Program-made: the position numbers and the translations under genes
IMG/VR virus record: IMGVR_UViG_3300017963_000115
Span: 1 to 43,621 of that record
Direction: 5' to 3' (one strand)
Origin: a virus
Length of the DNA stretch: 43,621 bases
The notes under the pieces: generated by a model
Told to the model about the DNA's origin: nothing
Database searches by the model: none
What the model saw: only the letters and a program-made list of their open reading frames with translations
Part shown: piece by piece, positions 1 to 8,607 of the stretch
How the letters are laid out: every line of letters begins with the position of its first letter
Numbering within the stretch: position 1 is the first letter of the stretch

Positions 1-219
1 ATGCCGTACTTCAAGATCTACGGCAAGAGCCTGGGCGAAGGCGATGACGACGTGCATGTACTGCTGTACAAATGCAAGATCACTGACGGCATCGAATTCA
101 CCAACCAGTTCGGCGAATTTGCAGGCCCGACCGTCAAAGGCATCGCGGTTGACGACAATACCAATGGAATCTCGAAGGTAGTCATCAACGAGACCGCCAC
201 AAGCATGCCAGGTTCGTAA
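1..219 (+). CDS. Major tail protein, C-terminal part (gene crosses the circle junction)
   Basis: This is the last 72 codons of the gene that begins at 43190. Bases 1-123 are identical to 43499-43621 and the reading frame continues without a break, so the true product is about 175 residues. Its place directly before a two-frame tail chaperone and the tape measure is where siphoviruses keep the major tail (tube) protein. Its length also fits that family. The ATG at position 1 is an internal methionine codon, not the real start. The stop TAA (217-219) overlaps the next start by one base. The assignment rests on synteny and size, because no diagnostic motif is visible. Confidence 0.75.
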   Translation: MPYFKIYGKSLGEGDDDVHVLLYKCKITDGIEFTNQFGEFAGPTVKGIAVDDNTNGISKVVINETATSMPGS

Positions 220-731
220 TGGCGGACAGTAAAAAACGGCTGAACCAATCCCAGGCGGCCAAGCGCGCTAATTTGGCTCAGTGGCGCGCCAGCCGCACCC
301 ACGCGATCGAAGACCTGCCCAGCGGGCTGCCCATCGTGGTGAAGGACGTGTCGCTGCAAGACCTAGTGATGATGGACGGCGTCGAGATCCCGAACACCCT
401 GCTCGACATGATGTTCGACAACGATGCCAAGCAGGCCCAGGGCGCGGACGACGCACAGAGCGACACGGAAGTGGTCCTGGAGATGATGCGCAACAAGACC
501 GAGTTCAACCAACTCCTGAACGAGATGGTCAAGGCTTGCTTGTTGGAGCCCAAATTGGGCGAGCAGCCGGACGAGGAGCATATCACGTTGGAGGAGCTGT
601 CCTTCGCCGATAAGATGCACATCTTCAACTTCCTGAACCGGGAGGCTCAAGGGATGCACCCCTTTCCTGACGACGCTGACGCTGAGACGGCTGCACAGCC
701 AGTCGGAAGCCTACAGCCAGAGACCGAGTGA
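219..731 (+). CDS. Tail assembly chaperone (gpG-like, short form)
   Basis: A 170-residue acidic protein whose ATG shares a base with the stop of the major tail protein gene. A gene of this size between the tail tube and tape measure genes is normally the tail assembly chaperone, which coats the tape measure during tail assembly and is not part of the finished virion. The middle is predicted helical and rich in Glu, Leu and Met. Frame +1 stays open past this stop as far as 951 without any good start codon of its own, so this is probably the unshifted product of a programmed-frameshift pair. Confidence 0.7.
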   Translation: MADSKKRLNQSQAAKRANLAQWRASRTHAIEDLPSGLPIVVKDVSLQDLVMMDGVEIPNTLLDMMFDNDAKQAQGADDAQSDTEVVLEMMRNKTEFNQLLNEMVKACLLEPKLGEQPDEEHITLEELSFADKMHIFNFLNREAQGMHPFPDDADAETAAQPVGSLQPETE

Positions 732-951
732 GCTGCTGGGCAGTTTCGATACCGAATGGGGCGCTTTCCAGTTCGACGAAGCCTGTTTAGCAGCCGGAAG
801 AGCCGCTGAGTTGGCCGCTGTTAATAATAGCTCTCAGTTTTCAGCGGTTAGCGGTCAGAAAAACGGTAGAAACGCCGTTTCACAGTTCAGGAGCCTGAAA
901 GGGCGGGCCGTGGAGACGGTGCGTGTGAAAGCGGATGGAACCTGGAATTGA
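664..951 (+). CDS. Tail chaperone frameshift extension (gpGT-like)
   Basis: From 637 to 951 the +1 frame of the chaperone gene is open but has no ATG and no ribosome site. A +1 slip at CCC-TTT (660-665) would join 148 codons of the upstream gene to 95 codons ending at TGA 949-951, giving a protein of about 243 residues. The extension carries an Arg-Pro-Ser-Glu-Leu-Leu stretch followed by a TEWGAFQFDEA motif, like the second-frame domains of other siphovirus chaperones. A CCC-U slip is a known type of +1 site in some phages. A -2 slip would give the same frame. The shift itself is inferred. Confidence 0.55.
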   Translation, partial: FLTTLTLRRLHSQSEAYSQRPSELLGSFDTEWGAFQFDEACLAAGRAAELAAVNNSSQFSAVSGQKNGRNAVSQFRSLKGRAVETVRVKADGTWN

Positions 952-969
952 TCCTTCCCCCTTCGGGGA

Positions 970-1007
970 CGACGCGACTATGCGGAGAAACACTCCGCTC
1001 AGGATAA
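970..1007. repeat. Degenerate copy of the CTTCGACTACG...CTCAGGA dispersed repeat
   Basis: The gap between chaperone and tape measure holds GACTATGCGGAG...CACTCCGCTCAGGATAA. This is a decayed copy of the element at 26899-26942 and 29536-29580. It lies directly before the tape-measure ATG at 1011. Confidence 0.6.
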
Positions 1008-1010
1008 GAT

Positions 1011-2774
1011 ATGTTACTTGGTAGCGCATACGGCAAAATCGAAATCGACGCCAGCGGTGTACGCCGCGGCGTCTCTGATGCCACCACCAACCTGAAGACC
1101 TTCCAGGCCAAGGCTATGGAGGTGGGCCGTTCCATGCAGGATATCGGTCGCAAGATGACCATTGGATTGACTCTGCCGCTGATCGCAATCGGCGGCGCGG
1201 CGGTAAAAGCCGCCAGCGACTTCGAAGAGACCAAGAACAAATCCTTGGTGGTCTTCGAAGAGATGGCCGATGGCGTGCTATCCAGTTCGGAGCAGGCCGC
1301 CAAGGCGCTGGGCATCAATAAGGAAGCCTACCTGGATTATGCGTCGTCGATCGGGGCGGCGCTCAAAGCTGGGGGTATGGGCATCGAAGAGACCGCCGCT
1401 CTGTCGGAGCAGGCCGTCAAGCACTTCGCAGACCTGGCGTCCTTCCACAACGCTGAAGTCGAAGACGTGGCCAGGGCCTGGGAGAGCGCTATCCGCGGGC
1501 AGTACGAGCCTATCCAGCGTTATTTCCCGTTCATCACCAACGAGTACCTGAAAACCTACGGCGTGGCCAACGGACTGCTGGACGCCAACACCAAAAACCT
1601 GACTGCCAACCAGCGTGCGGTTATCTTGAACGCCATTGCGCTGGACGAAAACCTGAACCCGGCCATCGACGACTTTGCCGAGACATCCGGCGGGCTGGCC
1701 AACCAGACGCGCATCATGCAGGCTCAGTTCAAAGATTTACTGGTGGAACTTGGGACGAACTTGCTACCCATCGCGCTGGAAGTAGTAAGTGGATTGAACA
1801 AAATCCTGGAAGCCTTCAACCGCATGCCGCCTGCCGCACAGAAGACCATCATCGGTTTTGGTGCCTTTCTGGCGATATTGGGGCCGCTTCTTTCGATGCT
1901 GGGGACGTTGCTCACAGTAGGGAGCTCCCTGAGCGGTGTTTTAGCTGGCGCAGGCGGCATCAGTGGAGCTGTTTCTACGGTTACGGCTGGATTCACTGGC
2001 ATGGGGACGGCGATCAGTGGAATCGCGTTGCCGTCTATCGGGGCGATTGCTGCGGCGTTGGGGCCGCTCCTGTTGGTCCTGTTGGCGGTCGCAGCTCAGC
2101 TTGCCCTGTTGAAGGTGGCCTGGGAATACAACTTCCTGGGGATGCGGACAACGATGCAGGCATCCGTCAGCTTTTGGAAAAGCATGTGGGCGGCCTTCAC
2201 GTCCTGGCTTAAAGGCGATAACGACGCGGCCTTAGCCCACCTTCAGGAGGGTTGGGATACATACTGGGAACGCCAGAGCGAAGTCTTTGGCGGGTTTATC
2301 GAGTTTATCAAGGAGTCCTGGGCGGATTTTGTCAATTACCTGTCGCAGATGCGCGACCGCATCTTCCAGCTTTTCCAGGTTGATTGGAGCGCCATCGGGC
2401 GCTATATCGTGCAGGGCATCGCCAGCGGGCTGATGAGTGGCGCATCCGTCCTGTTCTCGGCGGTCCAGAATATCGCCAAGACCATCCTGAATACGCTGCA
2501 GAACAGCCTGGGCGTGCGTTCTCCTTCCACCAAGGCCGCCTGGTTGGGCAAGATGACCAGTGAAGGCTACCTGCAAGGCATGGCCGCCGCCATGAACTCC
2601 AACCGCATCGCTGAGCTGCTGGCCAAACCCACCAGCTACGTGACCCAGGGCGCGCAGATGAGCGTGGTGCAGCACTTCAACACCGGCCTGACGGTGCGCG
2701 AAGCCAGGCGGGTTGTGGCTGACAACAACGAGCAAATGCTGCGCGGGATCGAGACCGCGTTAGGAGACTTTTGA
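1011..2774 (+). CDS. Tail tape measure protein
   Basis: A 587-residue protein that sets tail length and is ejected with the DNA. The N-terminal third (GKIEIDASGVRRGVSDA, then a long helical stretch) has the usual tape-measure start. Two strongly hydrophobic Ala/Gly/Leu segments lie near residues 280-365. The C-terminus has the IVQGIASGLMSGASVLFSAV and SPSTKAAWLG motifs common in TP901-type tape measures. It is short for the family, so at roughly 0.15 nm per residue the tail would be only about 90 nm. It follows the chaperone and its stop overlaps the next start. Confidence 0.92.
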   Translation: MLLGSAYGKIEIDASGVRRGVSDATTNLKTFQAKAMEVGRSMQDIGRKMTIGLTLPLIAIGGAAVKAASDFEETKNKSLVVFEEMADGVLSSSEQAAKALGINKEAYLDYASSIGAALKAGGMGIEETAALSEQAVKHFADLASFHNAEVEDVARAWESAIRGQYEPIQRYFPFITNEYLKTYGVANGLLDANTKNLTANQRAVILNAIALDENLNPAIDDFAETSGGLANQTRIMQAQFKDLLVELGTNLLPIALEVVSGLNKILEAFNRMPPAAQKTIIGFGAFLAILGPLLSMLGTLLTVGSSLSGVLAGAGGISGAVSTVTAGFTGMGTAISGIALPSIGAIAAALGPLLLVLLAVAAQLALLKVAWEYNFLGMRTTMQASVSFWKSMWAAFTSWLKGDNDAALAHLQEGWDTYWERQSEVFGGFIEFIKESWADFVNYLSQMRDRIFQLFQVDWSAIGRYIVQGIASGLMSGASVLFSAVQNIAKTILNTLQNSLGVRSPSTKAAWLGKMTSEGYLQGMAAAMNSNRIAELLAKPTSYVTQGAQMSVVQHFNTGLTVREARRVVADNNEQMLRGIETALGDF

Positions 2775-3157
2775 TGCCCTACCAGATTGGCGTCGCTGAA
2801 GAAAGCCTGACCGACCTGGCGTCCCTGACCACGCCAGTGCCTTACCCCAAGGGTAAGAGCCAATACCGGTCCTATGCTGTTTTCCGCAAGCTGGGGAACG
2901 GTACGCGCCGCGGGTTCGGCCTGCCGCGCACGCGCTGGCTCTTCGGTGTGCTTTCGCAGGAGGAACGCGACCAGTTGGCTGTTTTCTGCCCCAGCGGCGT
3001 GAGCGACACGGTTTACATCACCACCCTGCTTCCGGATGACAGCTACGTCTCGTACGTGGGCACGGTCCACTGGCCGGAAGAAGAAGACTACCAGCCCGGT
3101 TATTTCAACTTTGTGTTGGAGTTCACCGACCTGGAAGAAGTTGGAGGAGGCAGTTAG
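2774..3157 (+). CDS. Minor tail protein, unknown (distal-tail position)
   Basis: A 127-residue protein starting at ATG 2774, which overlaps the tape-measure stop (TGATG). An in-frame TTG three bases earlier is less likely. It sits between tape measure and tip/hub genes, where siphoviruses encode the distal tail or an adaptor protein. The sequence is beta-rich with many aromatic residues and ends in GGGS. No recognised motif is visible. The stop TAG shares its last base with the GTG start of the next gene, so translation is probably coupled. Confidence 0.65.
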   Translation: MPYQIGVAEESLTDLASLTTPVPYPKGKSQYRSYAVFRKLGNGTRRGFGLPRTRWLFGVLSQEERDQLAVFCPSGVSDTVYITTLLPDDSYVSYVGTVHWPEEEDYQPGYFNFVLEFTDLEEVGGGS

Positions 3158-6111
3158 TGGCCCGCGCCGCGACATCACCGGAATTATTACTCATGCGCTC
3201 AGACGGCCAGCGGAGCAAACAGTTCCTGGCCGTTTTTCAGCCCGCCACGATCTATACGGCGGAGCTGAACGGCGTTCCGGGCAGCAATGACGAAGTGTAT
3301 ACCATCGGCTTCAACAACGGCTCCGGCACGCTGGGCGATGTGCAACCCGGCATGACCCTGTATGTAGGCACGTCCGCCGGGGATTATGATTTGGGCTTTT
3401 GCCGCATCCGCAAGGACCCGATTGCAGGCACCTTCTACATTGGCGAAACGTCCGAGATCGCCTGGGACACGGGCGGCACCATCTACCTGACCGTGGTGGA
3501 CGATTACGACCTGTGGGAACGGCGCATGAAGTCGGTCTCGGGCGCGCTCAAAGCGGACGCTGATATCGCCTATTCCGACCAGCACGAAGATTGGGAACCC
3601 GTGGCCGTCATGGGCCCGGACGCGGTCGTGTGGCTGGATGACGGGCCGGTGGATGTGGAGTTCGCGGAAGCAGCCGAATCCTGGGTCTTCGATTCGTCCA
3701 TCTCGTCCTATGCCTTCACATCCGATGATGGTGCCTGGACTGACGAAGACACCGCCGATGCCGTCTTGACCATCAGCAGCTACCCGACCAACGGCCATAT
3801 CAACGTCTGGCTGACGGTGACGGCTGCCAACGGCAAAACGCACACCGCGCACCGCACGGTCCATTGCTTCGACGCCGATCACATGCCCGCCACCGCTTTC
3901 GAGCTGAAGAACAAGCCCAACGCCAGTTACGAGGCGGGTGGCTACAGCTTCACGGTCGAGATGTACGACGAAGCGTCGCTCTCAGAGCTGCGCGAGCGCT
4001 CGCTGGTGATCCTGTTTACCAAGGACTGGTACGACGGGGCGGAAGATTACATCGGCCCGATCGATGACCGCGAGAACGTCAAATTTATCGGTCGGGTAGC
4101 AGGCGAGAGCATCGACTGGGACGCGGACAGCGGCACGGTCACCTTCAGTGTGCATGGCCCGCAGTTCTGGCTGGCGCGCGCTGCCGGTTACAACGGCGCG
4201 CTCACGCCCACCGCTGCCCCCGCTACCTGGGGCCAGATCCCCCAGATGACGGTCGATAAGGCGCTTTTCGTCTTGCTGCACTGGTGCTCCACGGCCACAT
4301 CGGTGCTGGACGTGAAGCTGACGGATGATACGCGCTACGCGCCGGAGATCATCTCACCGGCAGCATCCATCTGGGAGCAGATCAAGGAGATCGCCGGGCG
4401 CTTCATCTTCGCCTTCCCGGGTTGCGACCGCTATGGACGCCTGTTCGTCGAGATCGACCCGCAGATGGTTCCCGAAGTGGACCGCGACTGGCCTACCGTG
4501 ATGGAGATCGCAAAGACAGACTGGGCTGAAAATATACAGGCCCGCCGAGCCCCGGTGAGCGAAGTATCGCAGATCAACCTGGCGAACTGGCAGGTGGACG
4601 CCAGCGGCGCGGCGCTCACCAACTACAGCCTGGCTCCCGGCCACGTGCCGCTTCAACACGGCAAGCCCGAAGTGCTGGATGGCGTCCTTGCCGCAGACCA
4701 GTCCGAATCGAACCAGCAGGCCGGTTTACTGCTGGGCTGGCGTAACCGCGGGTACGAATTCACCGTCCCGTTTGGGATGGCCAACTTCCTGGTGGATCTG
4801 TGGCCGCGCCAGTTTTGCAGCATCGACGTGGCCGCCGCTGACACCCCACGCGGCGTGGCCTACGATGGCAACCTGGTGCCGCGCACGATCACCTGGCTGG
4901 ACGAAGAAGCGCTCACGCCCGCCGTGGTCTTCGAAGATGAAACCTTCGAGCAGGAGAGCGTCAATGGCGACATCCCGGTGGGCGACGGCACCTACATCAC
5001 GATGCCGCACCTGCCACAGCTCCCCAAGCTGCCGCCCCTGCCCCCGCTGGACGACTTTGGCCTGTATGGCGAGCTGAGCGAAGAAGAATTGGACGAAGGC
5101 CCCGGCACGCTTGCCCTGGCCAGCTCCAACTTCGGGATCATGTACACCAACTCGAAGAACGAGGACGGCGACCGCCAGTGGAAATTTATGAACGCCGGGC
5201 TGACGGAAGACCAGGCGAATTACGTCAAGCGCATCATCCGCACCCCCAGCGGGGCGCTCTTTGCGCTGATCGCCGATACCGGCACAACCAACGGCGCAGA
5301 CTGGGTCTTCTATGCTCCGTCGCTGGGCGCGCCCTGGGTCGAGCTGATGGACACCAGCGGCCTGGCGGGTAGCAGTCCCAAGCTGGTGGCGCTGGGCTAT
5401 AACCCGAATGTGTCCGAAGAGATTGCCGTGATGAGCGGATCAAGCACGGATAACAGCGGCGAGTTCCACACCGGCGACCGGAGCGGGCTGTCGCAACTGG
5501 CCAACAGCATCGATGCCAGTCAACGCCTTGGCGATATCACCTATGGCATGGGCAAATGGTACGTGACGCATTCCGAGAAAAACCTTTTCTCAGACCAGGC
5601 TTTCACGCGCATCACAGCAGGTGGGAGCGTGGAGAAGAATGCGGTCAACTACACCAACGGGCAGGATTACGCCGCGTCGCTGCACTGGCACAAACGCGGT
5701 GGCGGCATCATTTACGAATGGAACCACGATGGCCGCTATTTGCGCAAAGTGGAAGACAACGATGGCGACGCATCCGACACGACCATGCCCAGCATTGGCG
5801 TGGTGGAAGAAGCACTGCCCAACCTGCTGGCGGTCGATCCCACCGGACAATACCTGATGGGCGGCCACGATGCCGTCATCGGGAAGAAGTCATCCGATTA
5901 TGGCGCCACTTTCGGCAATGTGGATGCTTCCCTGGGGATCGGCTATCAGGTCTGGGAGAACTGCATCAGCGCCGATGCCTGGCTGGCGGCCACCACGCAG
6001 GTGGTCAAGTACACGCCTGATTTTGGCGACAACTGGGACGACATCTCCGGTGACCTGGCTTCTGTGGCCCCGCTGGTGGCTATCAAGCATTTGTTGTTCA
6101 TCGCATGGTGA
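3157..6111 (+). CDS. Large tail tip/hub protein with C-terminal beta-propeller-like region
   Basis: A 984-residue protein with a GTG start, coupled to the preceding gene. The first ~620 residues are beta-rich with motifs such as GRVAGESIDWDADSGTVTFS and resemble tail-associated hub/lysin modules. A Pro/Leu-rich linker follows (LPQLPKLPPLPPLDDF, near residue 630). The last ~330 residues look like BNR/WD-type propeller blades, with repeated hydrophobic strands and SSDYGATF and YTPDFGDNWDD turns. Its position after the tape measure suggests it forms the tail tip and may bind host glycans. The propeller assignment is by eye. Confidence 0.7.
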   Translation: MARAATSPELLLMRSDGQRSKQFLAVFQPATIYTAELNGVPGSNDEVYTIGFNNGSGTLGDVQPGMTLYVGTSAGDYDLGFCRIRKDPIAGTFYIGETSEIAWDTGGTIYLTVVDDYDLWERRMKSVSGALKADADIAYSDQHEDWEPVAVMGPDAVVWLDDGPVDVEFAEAAESWVFDSSISSYAFTSDDGAWTDEDTADAVLTISSYPTNGHINVWLTVTAANGKTHTAHRTVHCFDADHMPATAFELKNKPNASYEAGGYSFTVEMYDEASLSELRERSLVILFTKDWYDGAEDYIGPIDDRENVKFIGRVAGESIDWDADSGTVTFSVHGPQFWLARAAGYNGALTPTAAPATWGQIPQMTVDKALFVLLHWCSTATSVLDVKLTDDTRYAPEIISPAASIWEQIKEIAGRFIFAFPGCDRYGRLFVEIDPQMVPEVDRDWPTVMEIAKTDWAENIQARRAPVSEVSQINLANWQVDASGAALTNYSLAPGHVPLQHGKPEVLDGVLAADQSESNQQAGLLLGWRNRGYEFTVPFGMANFLVDLWPRQFCSIDVAAADTPRGVAYDGNLVPRTITWLDEEALTPAVVFEDETFEQESVNGDIPVGDGTYITMPHLPQLPKLPPLPPLDDFGLYGELSEEELDEGPGTLALASSNFGIMYTNSKNEDGDRQWKFMNAGLTEDQANYVKRIIRTPSGALFALIADTGTTNGADWVFYAPSLGAPWVELMDTSGLAGSSPKLVALGYNPNVSEEIAVMSGSSTDNSGEFHTGDRSGLSQLANSIDASQRLGDITYGMGKWYVTHSEKNLFSDQAFTRITAGGSVEKNAVNYTNGQDYAASLHWHKRGGGIIYEWNHDGRYLRKVEDNDGDASDTTMPSIGVVEEALPNLLAVDPTGQYLMGGHDAVIGKKSSDYGATFGNVDASLGIGYQVWENCISADAWLAATTQVVKYTPDFGDNWDDISGDLASVAPLVAIKHLLFIAW

Positions 6112-6115
6112 CGGT

Positions 6116-7000
6116 ATGAACCAGACTTTCACACGCATCGCTCACATCTTCAAGAAGGCGCTCGACCGGCGCGGCATGGACGTGCGCTTCTTCGCTGTGC
6201 TGGGCAAGTCACCTTTCAGCGACAGCGACGTGCTGACGGGCACCAGCGGCTATGTCTATGTGACAGATACCGTCACTGGCATCGAGCGCGTGGTGCTCAA
6301 CCGGCGCGTCCCCAACAAGCCTTACGGGCATGTGGCGGTCGGGTACGACCCGGCCCAGCCCAACGTGCTGCAGGTGCTGTATTCGCGGGATGTCTTCGGT
6401 GCCCAGGACGCGACGCCAGCCGTCCCCGATCACGCCGAGACGCACCGTTACGGTGGCGGCGACACCGATTTCGTGGAGCCCAACCGCTTCACCCACTGCC
6501 TGGTGCTGACCTACTCTACGTTCACGGTGCAGATCCTGGGCGGCACCTTCCCCAAAGCGGACGGCACGGTGGGCCTGGTCTCGAACCAGATGTTGGATCT
6601 GTCTTCCTATCAGCCCAGCGCGGGTGCCAAGTACGTGCACATCCAGCACGACGAAGATGGCGTGATCAGCGTGGTGGACGGAACCGAAGTGGACGTGAAA
6701 GAATTGCTGAGCGTGGCGAACATCCCCGCCGCCACGGGCACCCCCATCCACGCCGTGCGGCTCTACGATGGCCAGACCGAGTTGAACCGCGTGCCTGGCA
6801 ATCCGGATCTGAACGACTTTGTGGATACCCGCTTCGGCGGTCCGTTGGGGGGGGATAGCTCTGGTGGGGGAGCTTTTCAGCGTGTTTTGACTGATGATCT
6901 TTCGCTGGTTGATGGAGAATGTCTGGTGGTGACGGGATATATCGATCCCGGAGCGTATGAAGTTGATTGCGAAGGTGATGCGGAGGTAATAGTCGTATGA
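6116..7000 (+). CDS. Tail fibre / receptor-binding-region protein
   Basis: A 294-residue protein. I chose ATG 6116, four bases after the upstream stop, because codons further upstream lie inside the previous gene. Near residue 105 it has [16 protein letters not shown], a form of the HAxxHxxGGxD motif common in phage fibre and appendage proteins. The C-terminus ([20 protein letters not shown]) is a glycine/serine-rich hinge followed by beta strands. The last codons overlap the next start (ATGA). It is probably a fibre or upper-baseplate component. Confidence 0.65.
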   Translation: MNQTFTRIAHIFKKALDRRGMDVRFFAVLGKSPFSDSDVLTGTSGYVYVTDTVTGIERVVLNRRVPNKPYGHVAVGYDPAQPNVLQVLYSRDVFGAQDATPAVPDHAETHRYGGGDTDFVEPNRFTHCLVLTYSTFTVQILGGTFPKADGTVGLVSNQMLDLSSYQPSAGAKYVHIQHDEDGVISVVDGTEVDVKELLSVANIPAATGTPIHAVRLYDGQTELNRVPGNPDLNDFVDTRFGGPLGGDSSGGGAFQRVLTDDLSLVDGECLVVTGYIDPGAYEVDCEGDAEVIVV

Positions 7001-8187
7001 CATACAAATTTACAGAACGTTCCCTGCTGAGCGGTGAGACCGATAAAATAATCTTGCAATGGATTACCGGTGAACGCACGCTGGCGATGATCTTGGAAGA
7101 TGATACTGCCCCACGTTTGTGCAGGTCGTTTCCTGGCAAGACTGCCGCACCGGATGCGGATAATGACACGGACGAAGGTTATATCGCCGGTGACATTTGG
7201 GTGGATGAAACCAACGACAAAACCTACATATGCCTGGACAACACCGATGGAGCAGCGGTATGGACCGAGATCACGCAAGGTGGTGTTTCCGATGGCGACA
7301 AAGGCGACATTACCGTTTCAGGTAGTGGGGCCACCTGGACAATTGATAATGGAGTGGTCACGCTCGCAAAGCTGGTAGATGCGACAGGTCAATACAAGAT
7401 CATGGCGCGCTCGTCTGCCGGGTCTGGCGATTGGGAAGAAGTCACTGGCAGCGCCAATGTTTTCTCGCTTTTGCAGGCCGCCGATTATGCCGCTATTCGA
7501 ACCCTGTTAGGGCTTGTTATCGGCACAAACGTTCAAGCCTGGGATACAGACCTTGATACGTGGGCGACCGTCACACCATCGGCAAATGGGCAAAGCCTTG
7601 TAAGTGCCGCCGATTATGCGGCCATGCGCACCTTGCTCAGTCTGGTACCAGGAACGGATGTTCAGGAATTTGATGCGTTTCTTGATGACATTGCAGACCT
7701 TACCGATCCGGGCGGAGATCGTATATTGTTCTGGGATGATTCGGCTGGCGTGCTTACATGGTTGACCGTTGGTAGCGGGCTTACAATTACTGGCACAGAA
7801 ATAACCGCTTCGGGCGGGTCATTCCTGCTCCCGTGGGGCGTATACAGTGTAATTTCACCCTTAACGGCTACAGGCTATCCCTACATCTACACGATTGGTG
7901 ATTCGCTTACTTTGCTTGCATCATCAGTCTCGTTTTACGTCAATGGCACCAATAACGGGAGCAACTATTGGAACATAAAACTAGGTACATGGCCGGGAGA
8001 TACAACGCTGAATTCTTACACTACATCAGCCGCAAGTGGTAGTACTTGGACTCGCGTTGATGATAATGTTTTTGATGATGATACCGTCACATCATCTGAC
8101 ATAAACATCATGATAACTTGTACTAAGGTGAGCTCACCTGGTGGTCTCTATATCGCTGGCCCATATGTGGAAGTGGAGTTTACATAA
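6997..8187 (+). CDS. Tail fibre protein with tandem repeats
   Basis: A 396-residue protein with classic fibre features. These are [15 protein letters not shown] near residue 65, then [18 protein letters not shown], then two copies of an AADYAAxRTLLxLVxGTxVQ unit near residues 160-230, and a beta-rich C-terminal head. Repeated units of this kind form the trimeric shaft of phage fibres. The gene has lower GC than the preceding tail genes, as often seen in exchangeable host-range genes. It overlaps its neighbours by four bases (ATGA) and one base. Confidence 0.75.
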   Translation: MTYKFTERSLLSGETDKIILQWITGERTLAMILEDDTAPRLCRSFPGKTAAPDADNDTDEGYIAGDIWVDETNDKTYICLDNTDGAAVWTEITQGGVSDGDKGDITVSGSGATWTIDNGVVTLAKLVDATGQYKIMARSSAGSGDWEEVTGSANVFSLLQAADYAAIRTLLGLVIGTNVQAWDTDLDTWATVTPSANGQSLVSAADYAAMRTLLSLVPGTDVQEFDAFLDDIADLTDPGGDRILFWDDSAGVLTWLTVGSGLTITGTEITASGGSFLLPWGVYSVISPLTATGYPYIYTIGDSLTLLASSVSFYVNGTNNGSNYWNIKLGTWPGDTTLNSYTTSAASGSTWTRVDDNVFDDDTVTSSDINIMITCTKVSSPGGLYIAGPYVEVEFT

Positions 8188-8489
8188 TGGATATAAATCT
8201 AAAGTATGCAAGAATGAAGAAGTTTGTTTTTCCAGATGATTGTCCTAAGTGCGGGAAGAAACTCAAAAAAGAGGTGGTCTACTCGACTATGGAAAAAAAG
8301 GTGGGGATTATGTATTTGAAATCGGAAACCCGCAAATGTCCTGATTATATTGGCTATGATGATTCCAGCACGAATGGTCATTTTGGGTTTTGTTATATAT
8401 CACTGGTTAATAAGGGTGATATTCCGAAGGAAACCAAGCTGGTAACCCAAAAGGAGCCAAAGTCAAGATCAATGAAGAATGAAGGTTGA
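8187..8489 (+). CDS. Small zinc-ribbon protein, unknown
   Basis: A 100-residue basic protein starting one base inside the fibre stop. An N-terminal CPKCGKK pair and later Cys residues (RKCPDY, FGFCY) suggest one zinc ribbon. It is the last gene of the rightward late operon, just before the terminator at 8563. It could be a fibre-associated or host-takeover factor, but no function can be assigned. The low-GC composition matches the fibre gene, so the two may travel together. Confidence 0.6.
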   Translation: MDINLKYARMKKFVFPDDCPKCGKKLKKEVVYSTMEKKVGIMYLKSETRKCPDYIGYDDSSTNGHFGFCYISLVNKGDIPKETKLVTQKEPKSRSMKNEG

Positions 8490-8562
8490 GTGATTATTGG
8501 GAAAACTTGTCAGGTCATTGCCAAGGGAACTAACGGGCTCTCCCATGTAGTAAGCCCGAGAG

Positions 8563-8590
8563 AAACCCCGCTTTCGCGGGGTTTTTTTTA
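8563..8590 (+). terminator. Rho-independent terminator of the tail operon
   Basis: A perfect CCCCGC/GCGGGG stem (8566-8571 with 8576-8581) with a four-base loop, A's on the 5' side and a run of eight T's. It lies between convergent genes. On the minus strand it has a shorter T tract and may also stop the recombinase transcript. The rest of 8490-8607 shows no gene. Confidence 0.9.
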
Positions 8591-8607
8591 TTATCCCCAT
8601 CAGGGGG

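Noticed and set aside
3199-3882. Long minus-strand ORF of 227 codons opposite the tail tip gene (and similar ones at 30396-31475 and 37026-38024)
   Set aside because: These are shadows of GC-rich plus-strand genes. They have low-complexity Arg/His/Gln composition, no ribosome sites and no place in the operon.
8490-8607. attP for the serine recombinase
   Set aside because: Serine integrase sites lack a consensus, and nothing here besides the terminator stands out. Without an attL/attR or host sequence no core can be named.
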